64,000 nt of DNA from the NCBI RefSeq assembly GCF_021390495.1, contig NZ_JAJEJP010000001.1, forward strand, positions 868,001 through 932,000, in the 5' to 3' direction. This document shows, one piece after another, positions 36,197 through 45,740 of the stretch; the first letter of the stretch is position 1, and each line of letters opens with the position of its first letter. Made by a program: the position numbers and the translations under genes. The stretch is from Paraburkholderia sp. ZP32-5. GTDB taxonomy: Bacteria > Pseudomonadota > Gammaproteobacteria > Burkholderiales > Burkholderiaceae. Under the pieces are notes generated by a model. The model saw only the letters and a list, made by a program, of their open reading frames with translations. It was not told the DNA's origin and did no database searches.

Positions 36197-36925
36197 TCAC
36201 TTCATCTGCACCGACCCCGACACATTGACCGTTACCGTCGACGTGCCGCCTTCGAGCGGCATCGGCGCCATCTTCGCGTCGGTGCTCATCGTGCGCGCGC
36301 TCATCATCATGACCGGCCGCGGCATCACATTGCCGCTGTGATTCACGTTGACCTCGCGGATCGAATAGCCGCTAAAGCCGAACGCTTGCGACGACGAGGC
36401 TGCCTGCTCGCGGAACGACTTGATCGCGTCGCCCGTGAGCCGCTGCTCCGCCGCGCGCTGCGCTTCCGGCGATAGCGAGAAGCTCACGTTGCCGACCTGC
36501 ATGATCGATGCCATCTGTCCGGCGAGCTTCGACGCTGCGCCGAAGTCGCGCGATTCGAGTACGACTTCGGTACGGCCGCGCCACGTCGAGATGCGTCCGT
36601 CGCGGTCCGTCGACGGGAAGATCGCAAACGAGCCGGTGCGCGCGGTCACGCCGGTGACGCCGCGCGCTTTCTGCAAGGCCGCGTCGGCGCGCTGGTTCAG
36701 CGTGGCCGTCAGCGAAGACGGATCGTTCGCTTCCTGCTCGAAAAACAGCGTGATATCGACGACGTCCTGCGGCACCTCCGCGCTCGCTTGCGCATTCAGC
36801 GACAGAACCCCCGAAGGCTGCGGCATCACGCCCTGCGCGCGAGCGAGGGTTGGGGTCAGCGCGAGCGCGACAGGCGCGGTGCAGGCGAGAGCGAGTGCGA
36901 GTGCCCGTGCGGCTTTTTTCGTCAT
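36197..36925 (-). CDS. SIMPL-domain (DUF541) periplasmic protein
   Basis: A 242-residue precursor with a signal peptide (ALALALACTAPVALALTPTL, cut near ARA). The mature part shows the SIMPL pattern: GVLSLNAQASAEVPQDVVDI, TARTGSFAIFPSTDRDGRIS and WRGRTEVVLESRDFGAASKL. The C-terminal part ends in a beta strand (STVTVNVSGSVQMK). Bacterial members are periplasmic or membrane-linked, with function not settled. Confidence 0.88.
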   Translation of the reverse strand: MTKKAARALALALACTAPVALALTPTLARAQGVMPQPSGVLSLNAQASAEVPQDVVDITLFFEQEANDPSSLTATLNQRADAALQKARGVTGVTARTGSFAIFPSTDRDGRISTWRGRTEVVLESRDFGAASKLAGQMASIMQVGNVSFSLSPEAQRAAEQRLTGDAIKSFREQAASSSQAFGFSGYSIREVNVNHSGNVMPRPVMMMSARTMSTDAKMAPMPLEGGTSTVTVNVSGSVQMK

Positions 36926-37098
36926 TGCTGGACTCCTTGGTTGAACAGGTTGTGCTCGATTGACGCGAGCGCCGGCTTGCGGCGCGAGGTGGGTGGCCTG
37001 GGTGGGAGTGGAGATACGGATGATCGGCAGCGAGGAGATTCACACGTCCGCCGATCGCGCGGTCCTGAGTCACATGCGACTGAATGCCGAATTTGCCT

Positions 37099-37557
37099 TT
37101 AAGCCAGCTGTTTGGTGATGAAACGCCATTCGGCTTCGCTCACCGGTGTGATCGACAGACGGTTGCCTTTGGCCAGCACGCGCATGTCCTGCAATTGCGG
37201 ATGCTCGCGCAACGCGGCGAGTGGAATCAGCGGGATCTTCTTTTTGAACACGACATCGACGAGGATCCAGCGCGGTGTTTCCGGCGACGACTTCGCGTCG
37301 TAGTACGGGCTCTTTTTGTCGAACTGCGTCGGGTCCGGATAGGCAGTGGACGACACTTCCGCGAGGCCCGCAATGCCGGGCTCGGGGCAGCTCGAATGAT
37401 AGAAGAGCACACCGTCACCGACCTGCATGGTGTCGCGCATGAAATTGCGCGCCTGATAATTGCGCACACCAGTCCACGGCAGCGTGCGATGCGGTGCGTT
37501 GGCGAGATCGTCGATGCTCGCTTCGTCCGGTTCGGACTTCATCAGCCAGTAGCGCAT
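37099..37557 (-). CDS. EVE-domain protein
   Basis: A 152-residue protein of the EVE/PUA-like family, which reads modified bases in nucleic acids. MRYWLMKSEPDEASIDDL, then WTGVRNYQARNFMRD, then VLFYHSSC and IAGLAEVSS, are the family marks. It is preceded on the same strand by the 6S RNA gene, as in related genomes. Function is unresolved. Confidence 0.9.
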   Translation of the reverse strand: MRYWLMKSEPDEASIDDLANAPHRTLPWTGVRNYQARNFMRDTMQVGDGVLFYHSSCPEPGIAGLAEVSSTAYPDPTQFDKKSPYYDAKSSPETPRWILVDVVFKKKIPLIPLAALREHPQLQDMRVLAKGNRLSITPVSEAEWRFITKQLA

Positions 37558-37662
37558 GAATCGAATTGAACGTTAGAGATTGAACGACACGCGGGTCCGA
37601 ACGGGTGCCTACGAAAAAGCGCCTGAAAAGCGGCACAAAAACAGCGCAAAAAAACGGGACCC

Positions 37663-37699
37663 AAAGAAAAACGGCATCGAACCGAAGTCCGATGCCGTT
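37663..37699 (-). terminator. Terminator of the 6S RNA gene
   Basis: On the - strand, AACGGCATCG and CGATGCCGTT form a perfect 10-bp stem with a 10-base loop, followed by TTTTCTTT. It lies immediately after the 3' end of the 6S RNA. Confidence 0.8.
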
Positions 37700-37706
37700 C
37701 CAGATA

Positions 37707-37886
37707 AGGTCCCCGCCTTAGCCGCTAGGCCGGCATCCTGAACCGAGGGTTCAGAATTGGTCGCAGTTAGCAACACTTCGGGTACATCAGACAGAGTGAC
37801 GCGCACGCCCGTGCTACAAATTTCCGCAACCGTGCACATGGCATTGGTTCAAGGAATATATGACCTTGGCGAACCAGGCAGGGAAG
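37707..37886 (-). ncRNA. ssrS: 6S RNA
   Basis: About 180 nt on the - strand. The closing stem is formed by TCCCTGCC (5' side, 37877-37884) and GGCGGGGA (3' side, 37710-37717). Near the 3' end, TCTGAACCCTCGGTTCAGGA is the hairpin matching the CUUGAACC.AAGGGUUCAAG element of known 6S RNAs. The position, downstream of zapA and followed by a terminator, is the expected one. It would bind sigma-70 RNA polymerase in stationary phase. Ends are approximate. Confidence 0.78.
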
Positions 37887-38043
37887 CTAAACCGATAAAG
37901 CTACAACACAATCACTTAACGATTGAACTCAAATGCTTGCCGTGATCTTCTCATGTACTTCAGAAAAGTGACACACGGGTACTGCATTCGAGCCACTTCG
38001 TTGAGCACGTGACCGGTTCGAAACCGGCACGCTGCTACGCTTG

Positions 38044-38355
38044 CTACATGCTGTACTGTTGGATCACAGTACCTAGCTGATCGTTCATTTGCTGCATTGT
38101 ACGCCGGATTTCTTCAGCGGGAAATGCTTCTCCGTGTCTTACGCTGCTTTGCAGCTTAAGCAGTTCCGATGCCAGCGACAGCGCAGCCATGACGGCAATG
38201 CGATCCGTGCCGCGCACGTTGCTCGCGCTACGAATTTTTTTCATTTCCGCGTCGACGCGCGCCACCGCTTCGAGCAGCGCGCCTTCGGTTTCCGGCGAGC
38301 ACGCGAGACGATAGGGTACGTCGAGGATCGAGACTTCGATCTGCTTGGTGGTCAT
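38044..38355 (-). CDS. zapA: Cell division protein ZapA
   Basis: A 103-residue FtsZ-ring stabiliser. KQIEVSILDVPYRLACSPE is the typical N-terminus, followed by an amphipathic coiled coil (DRIAVMAALSLASELLKLQ). It overlaps the upstream coiled-coil gene by four bases and precedes 6S RNA, as usual. Confidence 0.93.
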   Translation of the reverse strand: MTTKQIEVSILDVPYRLACSPETEGALLEAVARVDAEMKKIRSASNVRGTDRIAVMAALSLASELLKLQSSVRHGEAFPAEEIRRTMQQMNDQLGTVIQQYSM

Positions 38356-38711
38356 GCGTTTTCTCCGTGGCGGCTGACGTCGCTTTCCGCTTCTTCGCCT
38401 TCGGGATGGCCAGAGTCGAGCAGATCGAGCTGGTTATCCGGTTCGCTGCTCGCGCGTGCGCGCGGCAATTTTTCGAGAATCGCATTCAGGCGCACCTGCG
38501 CGTCGTCGATCTTGGCGGACAGTGTGTCGCGTTCGGCTTGCAGCGCGTCGCGCTCCGCGCGCAATTGCGCGAGTTCCGCACGGGTGGCCTCGACTTCGGC
38601 ACGTGAGTGCGCGAGCTGCTCTTCGAGCGCGAGCCGCGCTTCGTTGTGGCGCTGGCTGATCGCAATCAGCTTGCCGATATTCTGGGAGAGTGATTCGAGT
38701 TCGGTGAGCAT
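38352..38711 (-). CDS. Coiled-coil protein, ZapB-like
   Basis: A 119-residue protein, almost all coiled coil for residues 1-85 (ARLALEEQLAHSRAEVEATR, RDALQAERDTL), then an acidic tail. The stop overlaps the zapA start (ATGA), suggesting translational coupling. This is the position of ZapB-like septum proteins, but sequence alone does not prove it. Confidence 0.75.
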   Translation of the reverse strand: MLTELESLSQNIGKLIAISQRHNEARLALEEQLAHSRAEVEATRAELAQLRAERDALQAERDTLSAKIDDAQVRLNAILEKLPRARASSEPDNQLDLLDSGHPEGEEAESDVSRHGENA

Positions 38712-38933
38712 GTGCTGCGTCCTCTAAAGACATCGCATTTTAGCGCGGAATATTACAGGTTCCGACAATTGTCTCGTTTCGAGACGTAACAACATCGCTT
38801 CTTGCACGCTTTTTCCCGACCATAAGATAAAAAACACGTCACCCGCCGGACAATAGCCCGCGTTTTACGGAACGGCTATTCGCGGGCACGCTTTCTTGAC
38901 GCCCATCGAGGCCGCTCCTAAACTTGCCGCACT

Positions 38934-39164
38934 CTGGTGCTCGCGCGCGCGTTTCCGTGCGCGCAGTTAAACGGGAAGCAGGACGCGCGGGGTGTCGAAC
39001 ACCGCGGACGCGAACCTGCGCTGCCCCCGCAACGGTAAGCGACCGCATGTTCACATGCAGGTCGGTCCTGAACGCAGGTTCGAAGCTTAACTTGCGAGTG
39101 TGCCACTGCGCGTCACGCGTGGGAAGGCGGGACCGATGCGTCGCAGCCCGGATACCGGCCAGAG
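38934..39164 (+). promoter_or_regulatory. Adenosylcobalamin riboswitch upstream of btuB
   Basis: The leader holds the ordered Cbl-aptamer blocks: TGGTGCTC, then TTAAACGGGAAGCAGG, then GCGCTGCCCCCGCAACGGTAAGC, then GGGAAGGCGG, then GCCCGGATACCGGCC (39145-39160). About 105 bases remain before the btuB start for an expression platform. A possible promoter is TTGCAC (38802-38807) with TAAGAT (38823-38828). It should lower btuB expression when cobalamin is high. Confidence 0.93.
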
Positions 39165-39268
39165 GGAGAGCACGTCGCCCATCAGAACGTCAAACAGGGG
39201 GGACGTCTCGTTACGCGTCGGCCTGCGGGGAAGCGGGCCGCGCCCGCCACTCACAGGAATATCATCCG

Positions 39269-41221
39269 ATGCAGTCCCCCATCGCCCGCGCGGCGTTGCT
39301 CGCGTTCGCGAGCCTGCCGCTCGTCGTGCATGCGCAAAGCGCTGAACCCGCGGCTTCGGCGTCCGCCGTGCCGGCCGGCGCTTCATCCCCGTCTTCATCT
39401 TCGTCTGTCACTGCGGCAACCGCTCCCACCGATGCGAACCTCGCCGCCGCCGAAGCGGTCACCGCACTTGCGCCGATCGTCGTGACCGCCGAACGCGGAC
39501 CGCAAGCGCTCACCGATGCGATTCCGCAAACCGCGCAGTTCGATCAGCAGGACATCGCCGACACCACCGCGACCGATCTGCCAGGCCTGCTGCAACTCGC
39601 GCCCGGCGCGCAGATCACGCGCAACGGCGGCCCCGGTTCGAGCGCGAGCCTCTCGTTGCGCGGCGCGTCGGCGACGCAATCGCTAGTGTTGATCGACGGC
39701 GTGCGCGTCGATTCGGTGAGCCTCGGCAGCGCGCAGATCTCGCAGATTCCGCTCGATCAGGTCGATCATGTCGAAGTCGTCAACGGCAACGTGTCCGCGT
39801 TATACGGATCGGGCGCGATCGGCGGCGTCGTGCAGGTGTTCACGAAGGACGGCGGCGATCATCCGCCGCGTTTCAACTTTTCAGTCGGCTACGGCAGCTA
39901 TCACACGCAGACGCAAACGCTCGGCGCCAACGGCGCGCTCGATCGGGATGGCCGCACGACCTTCAGCATCACACTCGCACGCACCAGGGACGATGGCTTT
40001 TCGTCGATCAACCCGAGCCAGGCGCCGGGCGCGAATCCGAATGCGAACGGCTATCTGAACGAGAGCATCTCGGCATCGCTGCGTCACAAGTTCAACGACA
40101 ACTGGGATGCGGGCGTGCGCTATTTGCAGTCGAACGGCAACAATAGCTACGACAACGCGTATGGCGTGCCGACCGATCTGAACAACCTGTATAGCAAGGT
40201 GAGTCAGGTGTCGGTGTTCGCGAACGGCAGGCTGACCGACTGGTGGACCACGCACTTCACGGTCGCCCAGGGCGACGATCGGAGCGTGTCGAATACCAAC
40301 GGCGTCTATAACGGCCGCTTCGATACCGACAGTCGTCAGTACACGTGGCAGAACGATTTCGCGCTCGCCGCGCATCAGAAGCTGCAGATCGGCTACGAAC
40401 ATCTGGACCAGAGCCTCGACTCCGATACGTTCGGCGCGCCCGAGCGTCATGTCGATTCGGTGTTCGCGGGCTATACCGCGAGGTTCGGCCGCAACCAGAT
40501 TCAGGCCAATGTGCGGCGCGACCAGTATTCCGATTTCGGCGGAGCGAACAGTTACTATCTCGGCTACGGTTTCGACATCACGTCGCACTGGAAGGCAACC
40601 GCAAGCTATTCGGATGCGTTTCGCGCGCCGAGCTTCGACGATCTGTACTATCCGTTGAGCGGTAATCCATCGATCCAGCCGGAGCGCAGTCATTCCGTGG
40701 AAGCAGGCTTGCAGTACGCGTCGAATGCGCTCGGCGTGATGCGCTTGAACGCATTCCAGACGCGCTATACGAATCTGATCGACTACGTGCAGACGACTCC
40801 CGGCATCTATCTGCCCGAGAACGTCGGCCATGCGAAGGTGCAGGGGCTCGAGGGATCGTGGAGCGGTCATGTCGGCAAGACCGACGTGCGCGCGTCGCTG
40901 ACGCTGCAAAACCCCGTCGATCTCGACAACGACGTCGACCTCGTGCGGCGCGCGCGACGCTTCGGCTCGCTCGCGATCAATCGCAGCATCGGCGTATGGC
41001 GCGTCGGTGGAGAGTGGATCGTCAGCGGTCCGAGCGTCGATAGCAACGGCAACCTCGGCGGCTACGGCGTCGTGAATCTGTCGGCGCGCTACAACATCAC
41101 GAAGGCGTGGTGGGTCAGCGCGCAAATCCAGAACCTGTTGAACAAGGACTATGAAACGGCCTACTCGTACAACTCGCCGGGGCGCGGTGCGTATGTCACG
41201 CTCGGCTGGCAGCAGCAGTAA
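39269..41221 (+). CDS. btuB: TonB-dependent cobalamin receptor BtuB
   Basis: A 650-residue outer-membrane receptor under the riboswitch. A signal peptide (AALLAFASLPLVVHA) is followed by an Ala/Ser-rich stretch and a TonB-box-like APIVVTAERG. The plug has DLPGLLQLAPGAQITRNGG and SLRGASATQSLVLIDGVRV; the barrel ends with an aromatic pair-rich strand (YVTLGWQQQ). The ATG at 39269 follows CAGGAA. The downstream genes build the rest of the import system. Confidence 0.93.
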   Translation: MQSPIARAALLAFASLPLVVHAQSAEPAASASAVPAGASSPSSSSSVTAATAPTDANLAAAEAVTALAPIVVTAERGPQALTDAIPQTAQFDQQDIADTTATDLPGLLQLAPGAQITRNGGPGSSASLSLRGASATQSLVLIDGVRVDSVSLGSAQISQIPLDQVDHVEVVNGNVSALYGSGAIGGVVQVFTKDGGDHPPRFNFSVGYGSYHTQTQTLGANGALDRDGRTTFSITLARTRDDGFSSINPSQAPGANPNANGYLNESISASLRHKFNDNWDAGVRYLQSNGNNSYDNAYGVPTDLNNLYSKVSQVSVFANGRLTDWWTTHFTVAQGDDRSVSNTNGVYNGRFDTDSRQYTWQNDFALAAHQKLQIGYEHLDQSLDSDTFGAPERHVDSVFAGYTARFGRNQIQANVRRDQYSDFGGANSYYLGYGFDITSHWKATASYSDAFRAPSFDDLYYPLSGNPSIQPERSHSVEAGLQYASNALGVMRLNAFQTRYTNLIDYVQTTPGIYLPENVGHAKVQGLEGSWSGHVGKTDVRASLTLQNPVDLDNDVDLVRRARRFGSLAINRSIGVWRVGGEWIVSGPSVDSNGNLGGYGVVNLSARYNITKAWWVSAQIQNLLNKDYETAYSYNSPGRGAYVTLGWQQQ

Positions 41222-41260
41222 TGCGCGCGCCGGTTCGGGCAAGCGCATGAGCGCACGCCG

Positions 41261-42340
41261 ATGAACCAGGCGCCTGCTTCTTCGAGCACGCCGCCGCGCG
41301 CACCACTTCGCACGATGAGCGCGAAGCGCGCGGCCATGATCTGGCTCGGGCTCGCACTGGTCGCGCTGGTGGTGCTGATCGCGTCGCTCGCGCTCGGCAG
41401 CGTGCCGCTTGCGCCATCGCGCGTGCTTGCGGCATTGGCGCCGTCGCATGCATTCGATGGCGTGTACACCGGCGCGACGACCAACGATCTGGCCGGCGAA
41501 ATCGTGCGCACACTGCGCTTGCCGCGCGCGCTCGCCGGCTTCGCATGCGGCGGTTTGCTCGCGCTCGCCGGCGCGTTGCTGCAAGTGTTGTTGCGCAATC
41601 CGTTGGCCGAACCGTATGTGCTCGGTGTGTCGGGCGGCGCGGCGAGCTTCGCGCTCGTCGCGATGATCGCGGGCGGCGCATGGTGGATCGTCGATGCGAG
41701 CGCGTTCGCCGGCGCGTTCGTGTCGATCCTGCTGGTGCTCGGGCTCGCGCGTCGCGAACTGTGGCGCGGCGAGCCGCAAGACACGTCGCCGCGCCTGCTG
41801 TTGACCGGTGCGGTGATCGCGGCGGGCTGGGGCGCGTTGATCACGCTGCTGCTCAATCTCGCGCCCGACAGCCGTCTGCGCGGCATGCTGTTCTGGTTGA
41901 CCGGCGATCTCAACGGCGGCGCGTTGCCGTGGACCGCGCTGATCGCGCTGGCTCTCGCGCTGATCGCGATCGTGCCGGCCGCGCCGCGTCTGAATGTGCT
42001 GCTGCGTGGCGATGCGGCCGCCCAGGCGCTCGGTGTCGCGGTGATGCCACTGCGTTTGCGCGTCTATCTGGTCGCGTCGCTCGCGGCCGCCGCGGCGGTA
42101 ACGACCGCGGGCACGATCGGCTTTGTCGGCCTCGTCGTGCCGCATATGCTGCGTCTCGCGTTCGGCAACGACCAGCGCATGCTGCTGCCGGCGGCCGTGC
42201 TCGGCGGCGGCGTCGCGGTGATGGGCGCGGACCTGATCGCGCGTACCGTGATCGCGCCCGCGCAATTGCCGGTCGGCGTGATCACGTCACTGGTCGGTGT
42301 GCCGGTGTTTCTGTGGATGCTGTTGAGGCGCCGCCGATGA
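41261..42340 (+). CDS. btuC: Vitamin B12 ABC transporter permease BtuC
   Basis: A 359-residue FecCD-family permease with about ten membrane segments. LPRALAGFACGGLLALAGAL, LLRNPLAEPYVLGVSGGA and GFVGLVVPHMLRL are the hallmarks. Its TGA overlaps the btuD start. With BtuD and the BtuF-type protein encoded at 45741-46667 it forms the importer. Confidence 0.92.
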   Translation: MNQAPASSSTPPRAPLRTMSAKRAAMIWLGLALVALVVLIASLALGSVPLAPSRVLAALAPSHAFDGVYTGATTNDLAGEIVRTLRLPRALAGFACGGLLALAGALLQVLLRNPLAEPYVLGVSGGAASFALVAMIAGGAWWIVDASAFAGAFVSILLVLGLARRELWRGEPQDTSPRLLLTGAVIAAGWGALITLLLNLAPDSRLRGMLFWLTGDLNGGALPWTALIALALALIAIVPAAPRLNVLLRGDAAAQALGVAVMPLRLRVYLVASLAAAAAVTTAGTIGFVGLVVPHMLRLAFGNDQRMLLPAAVLGGGVAVMGADLIARTVIAPAQLPVGVITSLVGVPVFLWMLLRRRR

Positions 42341-43197
42341 TGCAAAGCCACGACACCTCATCTCCTTCATGTTTGAGCGTGCAACGTCTGACGTTGCGCG
42401 CCGGTCCGCGCACGTTGCTCGATGCGTTCACGCACACGTTCAATGCGGGCGAAATCTGGTGTATCGCCGGGCCGAACGGCGCGGGCAAGACGACGCTGCT
42501 GTCGACGCTCGCGGGACTCGCGCGAGCCTCGGCGGGCCACGTCGAACTCGATGGCGTGCGGCTCGCCGACTGGCAGCCGGTGCCGCTCGCGCGGCGTCGT
42601 GCGTTGATGCCGCAAAGCGCGGCCGATGCGTTCAGCGCGAACGTGTTCGACATCGTGCTGCTGAACCGCTTTCCGCATCTGAGCGACTGGGGCTGGGATG
42701 GCGACGACGACCGGGAGATTGCGCACGCGGCGCTCGAACGGCTCGGCCTCGCGCAATTCGCCGCGCGCGACGTGTTGTCGCTATCGGGCGGCGAGCGGCA
42801 ACGTGTCGCGCTGGCGGCCGTGCTGTGTCAGGACGCGCCGCTGCTGCTGCTCGACGAACCGTTGTCGCATCTCGACTTGCATCATCAGATCGACTGTCTC
42901 GAAGCGCTCGTCGAGTGGACGCATGAGCCAGGCCGCGGCACGGCTCGCAGCGTACTGTTTTCGTGCCATGACCTGAACCTCGCGCGCCGCTTCGCGACGC
43001 ACGCGCTATTGCTCGACGGCGAGGGCGGCGCGCATGCGGGCCCGGTGCGCGACGTGCTGACGCCCGCATTGACGAGCCGCGCGTTCGGCTATCCGCTGAT
43101 TCTGATTCGCGACGGCGAGCACGAGGCGCTGATTCCCGCGCCGCGTGCGCGTGCACATGATGAATCGCCGACCGGTCATGACCGCGCGTCAGGCTGA
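42337..43197 (+). CDS. btuD: Vitamin B12 ABC transporter ATPase BtuD
   Basis: A 286-residue ATPase. Walker A is GPNGAGKTT (45-53), the signature is LSGGE (149-153), and Walker B is LLLLDEP (169-175). FSCHDLNLARRFATH is the switch His region. The ATG overlaps the btuC stop by four bases, indicating coupling. Confidence 0.92.
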   Translation: MMQSHDTSSPSCLSVQRLTLRAGPRTLLDAFTHTFNAGEIWCIAGPNGAGKTTLLSTLAGLARASAGHVELDGVRLADWQPVPLARRRALMPQSAADAFSANVFDIVLLNRFPHLSDWGWDGDDDREIAHAALERLGLAQFAARDVLSLSGGERQRVALAAVLCQDAPLLLLDEPLSHLDLHHQIDCLEALVEWTHEPGRGTARSVLFSCHDLNLARRFATHALLLDGEGGAHAGPVRDVLTPALTSRAFGYPLILIRDGEHEALIPAPRARAHDESPTGHDRASG

Positions 43198-43253
43198 CCG
43201 CTTATTGCGACATTCTCTTTAGTTCTCTCTGGTTCTCTTTCCCGACTACGTCC

Positions 43254-44315
43254 ATGACTTTCTTTCCACGTCCGGCCGGTTTGCCCGAAGTCGTGCCCGT
43301 CGATCAGACGCTGCGCGCCGAGTTGCAACGGATCATCGATACGCGCACTAAACCTCCGGGCAGCCTCGGCCGGCTCGAAACGCTCGCGTTGCAGATGGCC
43401 CTGATCCAACGCAGCACGCATCCGACCGTGCAGCGGCCCGCGATGATCGTGTTCGCCGGCGATCACGGCATCGCTGCTGAAGGGGTGAGCCCGTATCCGC
43501 AAGCGGTGACCGCGCAGATGGTCGCGAACTTCATCGCGGGCGGCGCGGCGATCAATGCGCTGAGCCGCGTCGCCGGTCTCGAACTCGAAGTGGTCAACGC
43601 GGGTGTCGCGACGCCGGTGCCGTCGAGCACCGGACTCGTCGACATTCCGATTGCGGGTGGCACGCGCAACTTCGCGCACGAAGCGGCGATGACGCACGAC
43701 CAGGCACTCGCCGCGATGCAGGCAGGCGCCGAGCGCGTGCGTCATCACGCGGCGCTCGGCACCAACGTGATCGGCTTCGGCGAGATGGGTATTGCGAATA
43801 CATCAGCGGCCGCGTGTCTGATGAGCCGGCTGTGCGATGTGCCGATCGACGAATGCGTCGGCCGCGGCACCGGTCTCGACGACGCCGGGCTTGCGAAAAA
43901 ACGCACTGTGCTCGCCGCCGCGCTCGCGCGTCACGCGGATGTCCGCGCGCCGCTCGATGTCCTCGCGACATTCGGCGGCTTCGAAATCGCGATGATCGCG
44001 GGTGCGTATCTGGCTGCCGCCGAAGCGCGCATGACGATTCTCGTCGACGGCTTTATCGCGAGTTCGGCGCTGCTGGTCGCCGATGCGTTGTCGCCCGAGT
44101 TGCGCGAGTACTGCGTGTTCGCGCATGCATCGAATGAGACGGGCCATCGCCGGATGCTCGATCATTTTGGCGCGCAGCCGTTGCTGTCGCTCGATCTGCG
44201 GCTCGGCGAAGGCACGGGCGCGGCGCTGGCGGTGCCACTGCTGCGCGCGGCGACGGCCTTTGTCAACGAGATGGCGAGCTTCGACTCGGCGGGCGTCGCG
44301 GATCGCGACGCCTGA
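43254..44315 (+). CDS. cobT: Nicotinate-nucleotide-dimethylbenzimidazole phosphoribosyltransferase
   Basis: A 353-residue enzyme that activates the lower ligand as alpha-ribazole phosphate. RTKPPGSLGRLETLALQMAL, VFAGDHGIAAEGVSPYPQAV and the C-terminal catalytic Glu in RLGEGTGAALAVPLL are the CobT marks. It follows btuD by 56 bp and precedes cobS. Confidence 0.94.
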   Translation: MTFFPRPAGLPEVVPVDQTLRAELQRIIDTRTKPPGSLGRLETLALQMALIQRSTHPTVQRPAMIVFAGDHGIAAEGVSPYPQAVTAQMVANFIAGGAAINALSRVAGLELEVVNAGVATPVPSSTGLVDIPIAGGTRNFAHEAAMTHDQALAAMQAGAERVRHHAALGTNVIGFGEMGIANTSAAACLMSRLCDVPIDECVGRGTGLDDAGLAKKRTVLAAALARHADVRAPLDVLATFGGFEIAMIAGAYLAAAEARMTILVDGFIASSALLVADALSPELREYCVFAHASNETGHRRMLDHFGAQPLLSLDLRLGEGTGAALAVPLLRAATAFVNEMASFDSAGVADRDA

Positions 44316-44376
44316 TGCGTATGACGACACGCGCCGCGACGGCCTTTTTCGCTCCCAACCTGGATCCGGCCCGCTT

Positions 44377-45153
44377 ATGAACCCGCTCGCGGAACTGCGC
44401 TATTTCTTCACCGCGCTCGGTTATTTCACGCGCGTGCCGGTGCCGCGCTGGGTCGGCTACGAGCCGCACTATCTGAACGCGGCGGCACGCTATTTTCCGC
44501 TGGTCGGCGTGCTGATCGGTGGCCTCAGCGCGCTCGTCTATCTCGCCGCGCTGCGGGTGTTTCCGGCCGGCGTCGCGGTGCTGCTGTCGATGGCCGCGTC
44601 TCTGCTCGTGACCGGTGCATTCCACGAGGACGGTCTGGCCGATTGCGTCGATGCGTTCGGTGGCGCCTATACGCGTGATGATGCGTTACGCATCATGCAC
44701 GACTCGCGCATCGGTGCATTCGGCGCCATCGCGCTCGTGATCGCGTTGACGATGAAGTGGCAAACGCTCGCGGCATTGCCGCCGTTGCGCGCTGCAAGTC
44801 TGATGATTGCGGCGCACGGTGCGAGCCGCGCATGCGCAATCAGCTATCTGGCCACGCTTGACTACGTGCGCGCGGAAGGCAAGGCGAAGCCGGTCGCGCA
44901 GCGACTGTCCGGGCCCGCGCTGCTGTGCGCGGCGCTATTCGGTCTGCCGTGGCTGTTGTGGCCGAACGGCCCCGGCGCGCCGGCCTGGCGCTTCGCGGCG
45001 CTCGCCTGCGCGGTGCTGCTCGTGCTGCGCTTCGCGATCGGACGTTACTTCGTCAGACGCATTGGCGGTTATACCGGCGATTGCCTCGGCTTCGCGCAAC
45101 AGATTTTCGAATTGAGCATCTACCTGGTGGGGCTCGCATGGATATCGTCCTGA
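44377..45153 (+). CDS. cobS: Cobalamin synthase CobS (cobalamin-5'-phosphate synthase)
   Basis: A 258-residue inner-membrane enzyme that joins AdoCbi-GDP and alpha-ribazole. GAFHEDGLADCVDAFGGAYT, with the metal-binding Asp cluster, and MHDSRIGAFGAIAL are the motifs; several hydrophobic segments follow. It overlaps cobC by 16 bases. Confidence 0.94.
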   Translation: MNPLAELRYFFTALGYFTRVPVPRWVGYEPHYLNAAARYFPLVGVLIGGLSALVYLAALRVFPAGVAVLLSMAASLLVTGAFHEDGLADCVDAFGGAYTRDDALRIMHDSRIGAFGAIALVIALTMKWQTLAALPPLRAASLMIAAHGASRACAISYLATLDYVRAEGKAKPVAQRLSGPALLCAALFGLPWLLWPNGPGAPAWRFAALACAVLLVLRFAIGRYFVRRIGGYTGDCLGFAQQIFELSIYLVGLAWISS

Positions 45154-45728
45154 TTCGTCATCCCGCTGTCGCGCTCGATGCGGGCGTCTGTTATGGCCAC
45201 GCCGATGTCGCGTTGGCCGAAAACGCCGAGGTATCGTCGAACGCATTGGCGTTGCGGCTCGCGACATTGCAGGTGCCGGCGCCGCGCGTGCTGATCTCGA
45301 GTCCGCTCACGCGCTGCGCGGCGTTCGCGGCCGAGATCGCGAACGATTTCGGCTGCGTGGTCAGCCACGACGAAAGTCTGAAGGAAATGGATTTCGGCGA
45401 CTGGGAGTCGCAGCGCTGGGACGCGATCGATCGCGCGCAACTCGACGACTGGGCCGCCAACTTCGAGCATGCGCGCGCGCACGGCGGCGAGAGCGTCGCG
45501 CAGTTCGTCGCGCGCGTGCACGCGTGGTTCGATGCGTTCGCGCAGACCCGCGAGTTATCGCCGGCCTATGTGGTCACGCATTCGGGCGTGATGCGCGCGA
45601 TCGCGTCGTCGGTGCTCGAGGTGCCGCTTGCGCGTTGTCTGCAATGGTCGATCGATATGACGGGGATCATATGGTTGCGGCGCAATGACGACACGCAGCA
45701 ATGGACACTGGTGCGCTGGAATGCGTGA
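45138..45728 (+). CDS. cobC: Alpha-ribazole phosphatase
   Basis: A 196-residue histidine-phosphatase-family protein. The N-terminal IVLIRHPAVALDAGVCYG carries the catalytic RHP, and KEMDFGDWESQRWD and VTHSGVMRAI the second His. It removes the phosphate in nucleotide-loop assembly. It overlaps cobS by 16 bases, so the two are translationally coupled. Confidence 0.9.
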   Translation: MDIVLIRHPAVALDAGVCYGHADVALAENAEVSSNALALRLATLQVPAPRVLISSPLTRCAAFAAEIANDFGCVVSHDESLKEMDFGDWESQRWDAIDRAQLDDWAANFEHARAHGGESVAQFVARVHAWFDAFAQTRELSPAYVVTHSGVMRAIASSVLEVPLARCLQWSIDMTGIIWLRRNDDTQQWTLVRWNA

Positions 45729-45740
45729 GCGCGCGCCACG

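Noticed and set aside
37981..38040. GGTTCGAAACC-containing hairpin resembling a tRNA T-arm
   Set aside because: There is no D-arm, anticodon arm or acceptor stem around it; only a small palindrome remains between zapA and 6S RNA.
39881..42265. A 794-codon open frame opposite btuB and btuC
   Set aside because: It is an antisense shadow crossing two real genes.
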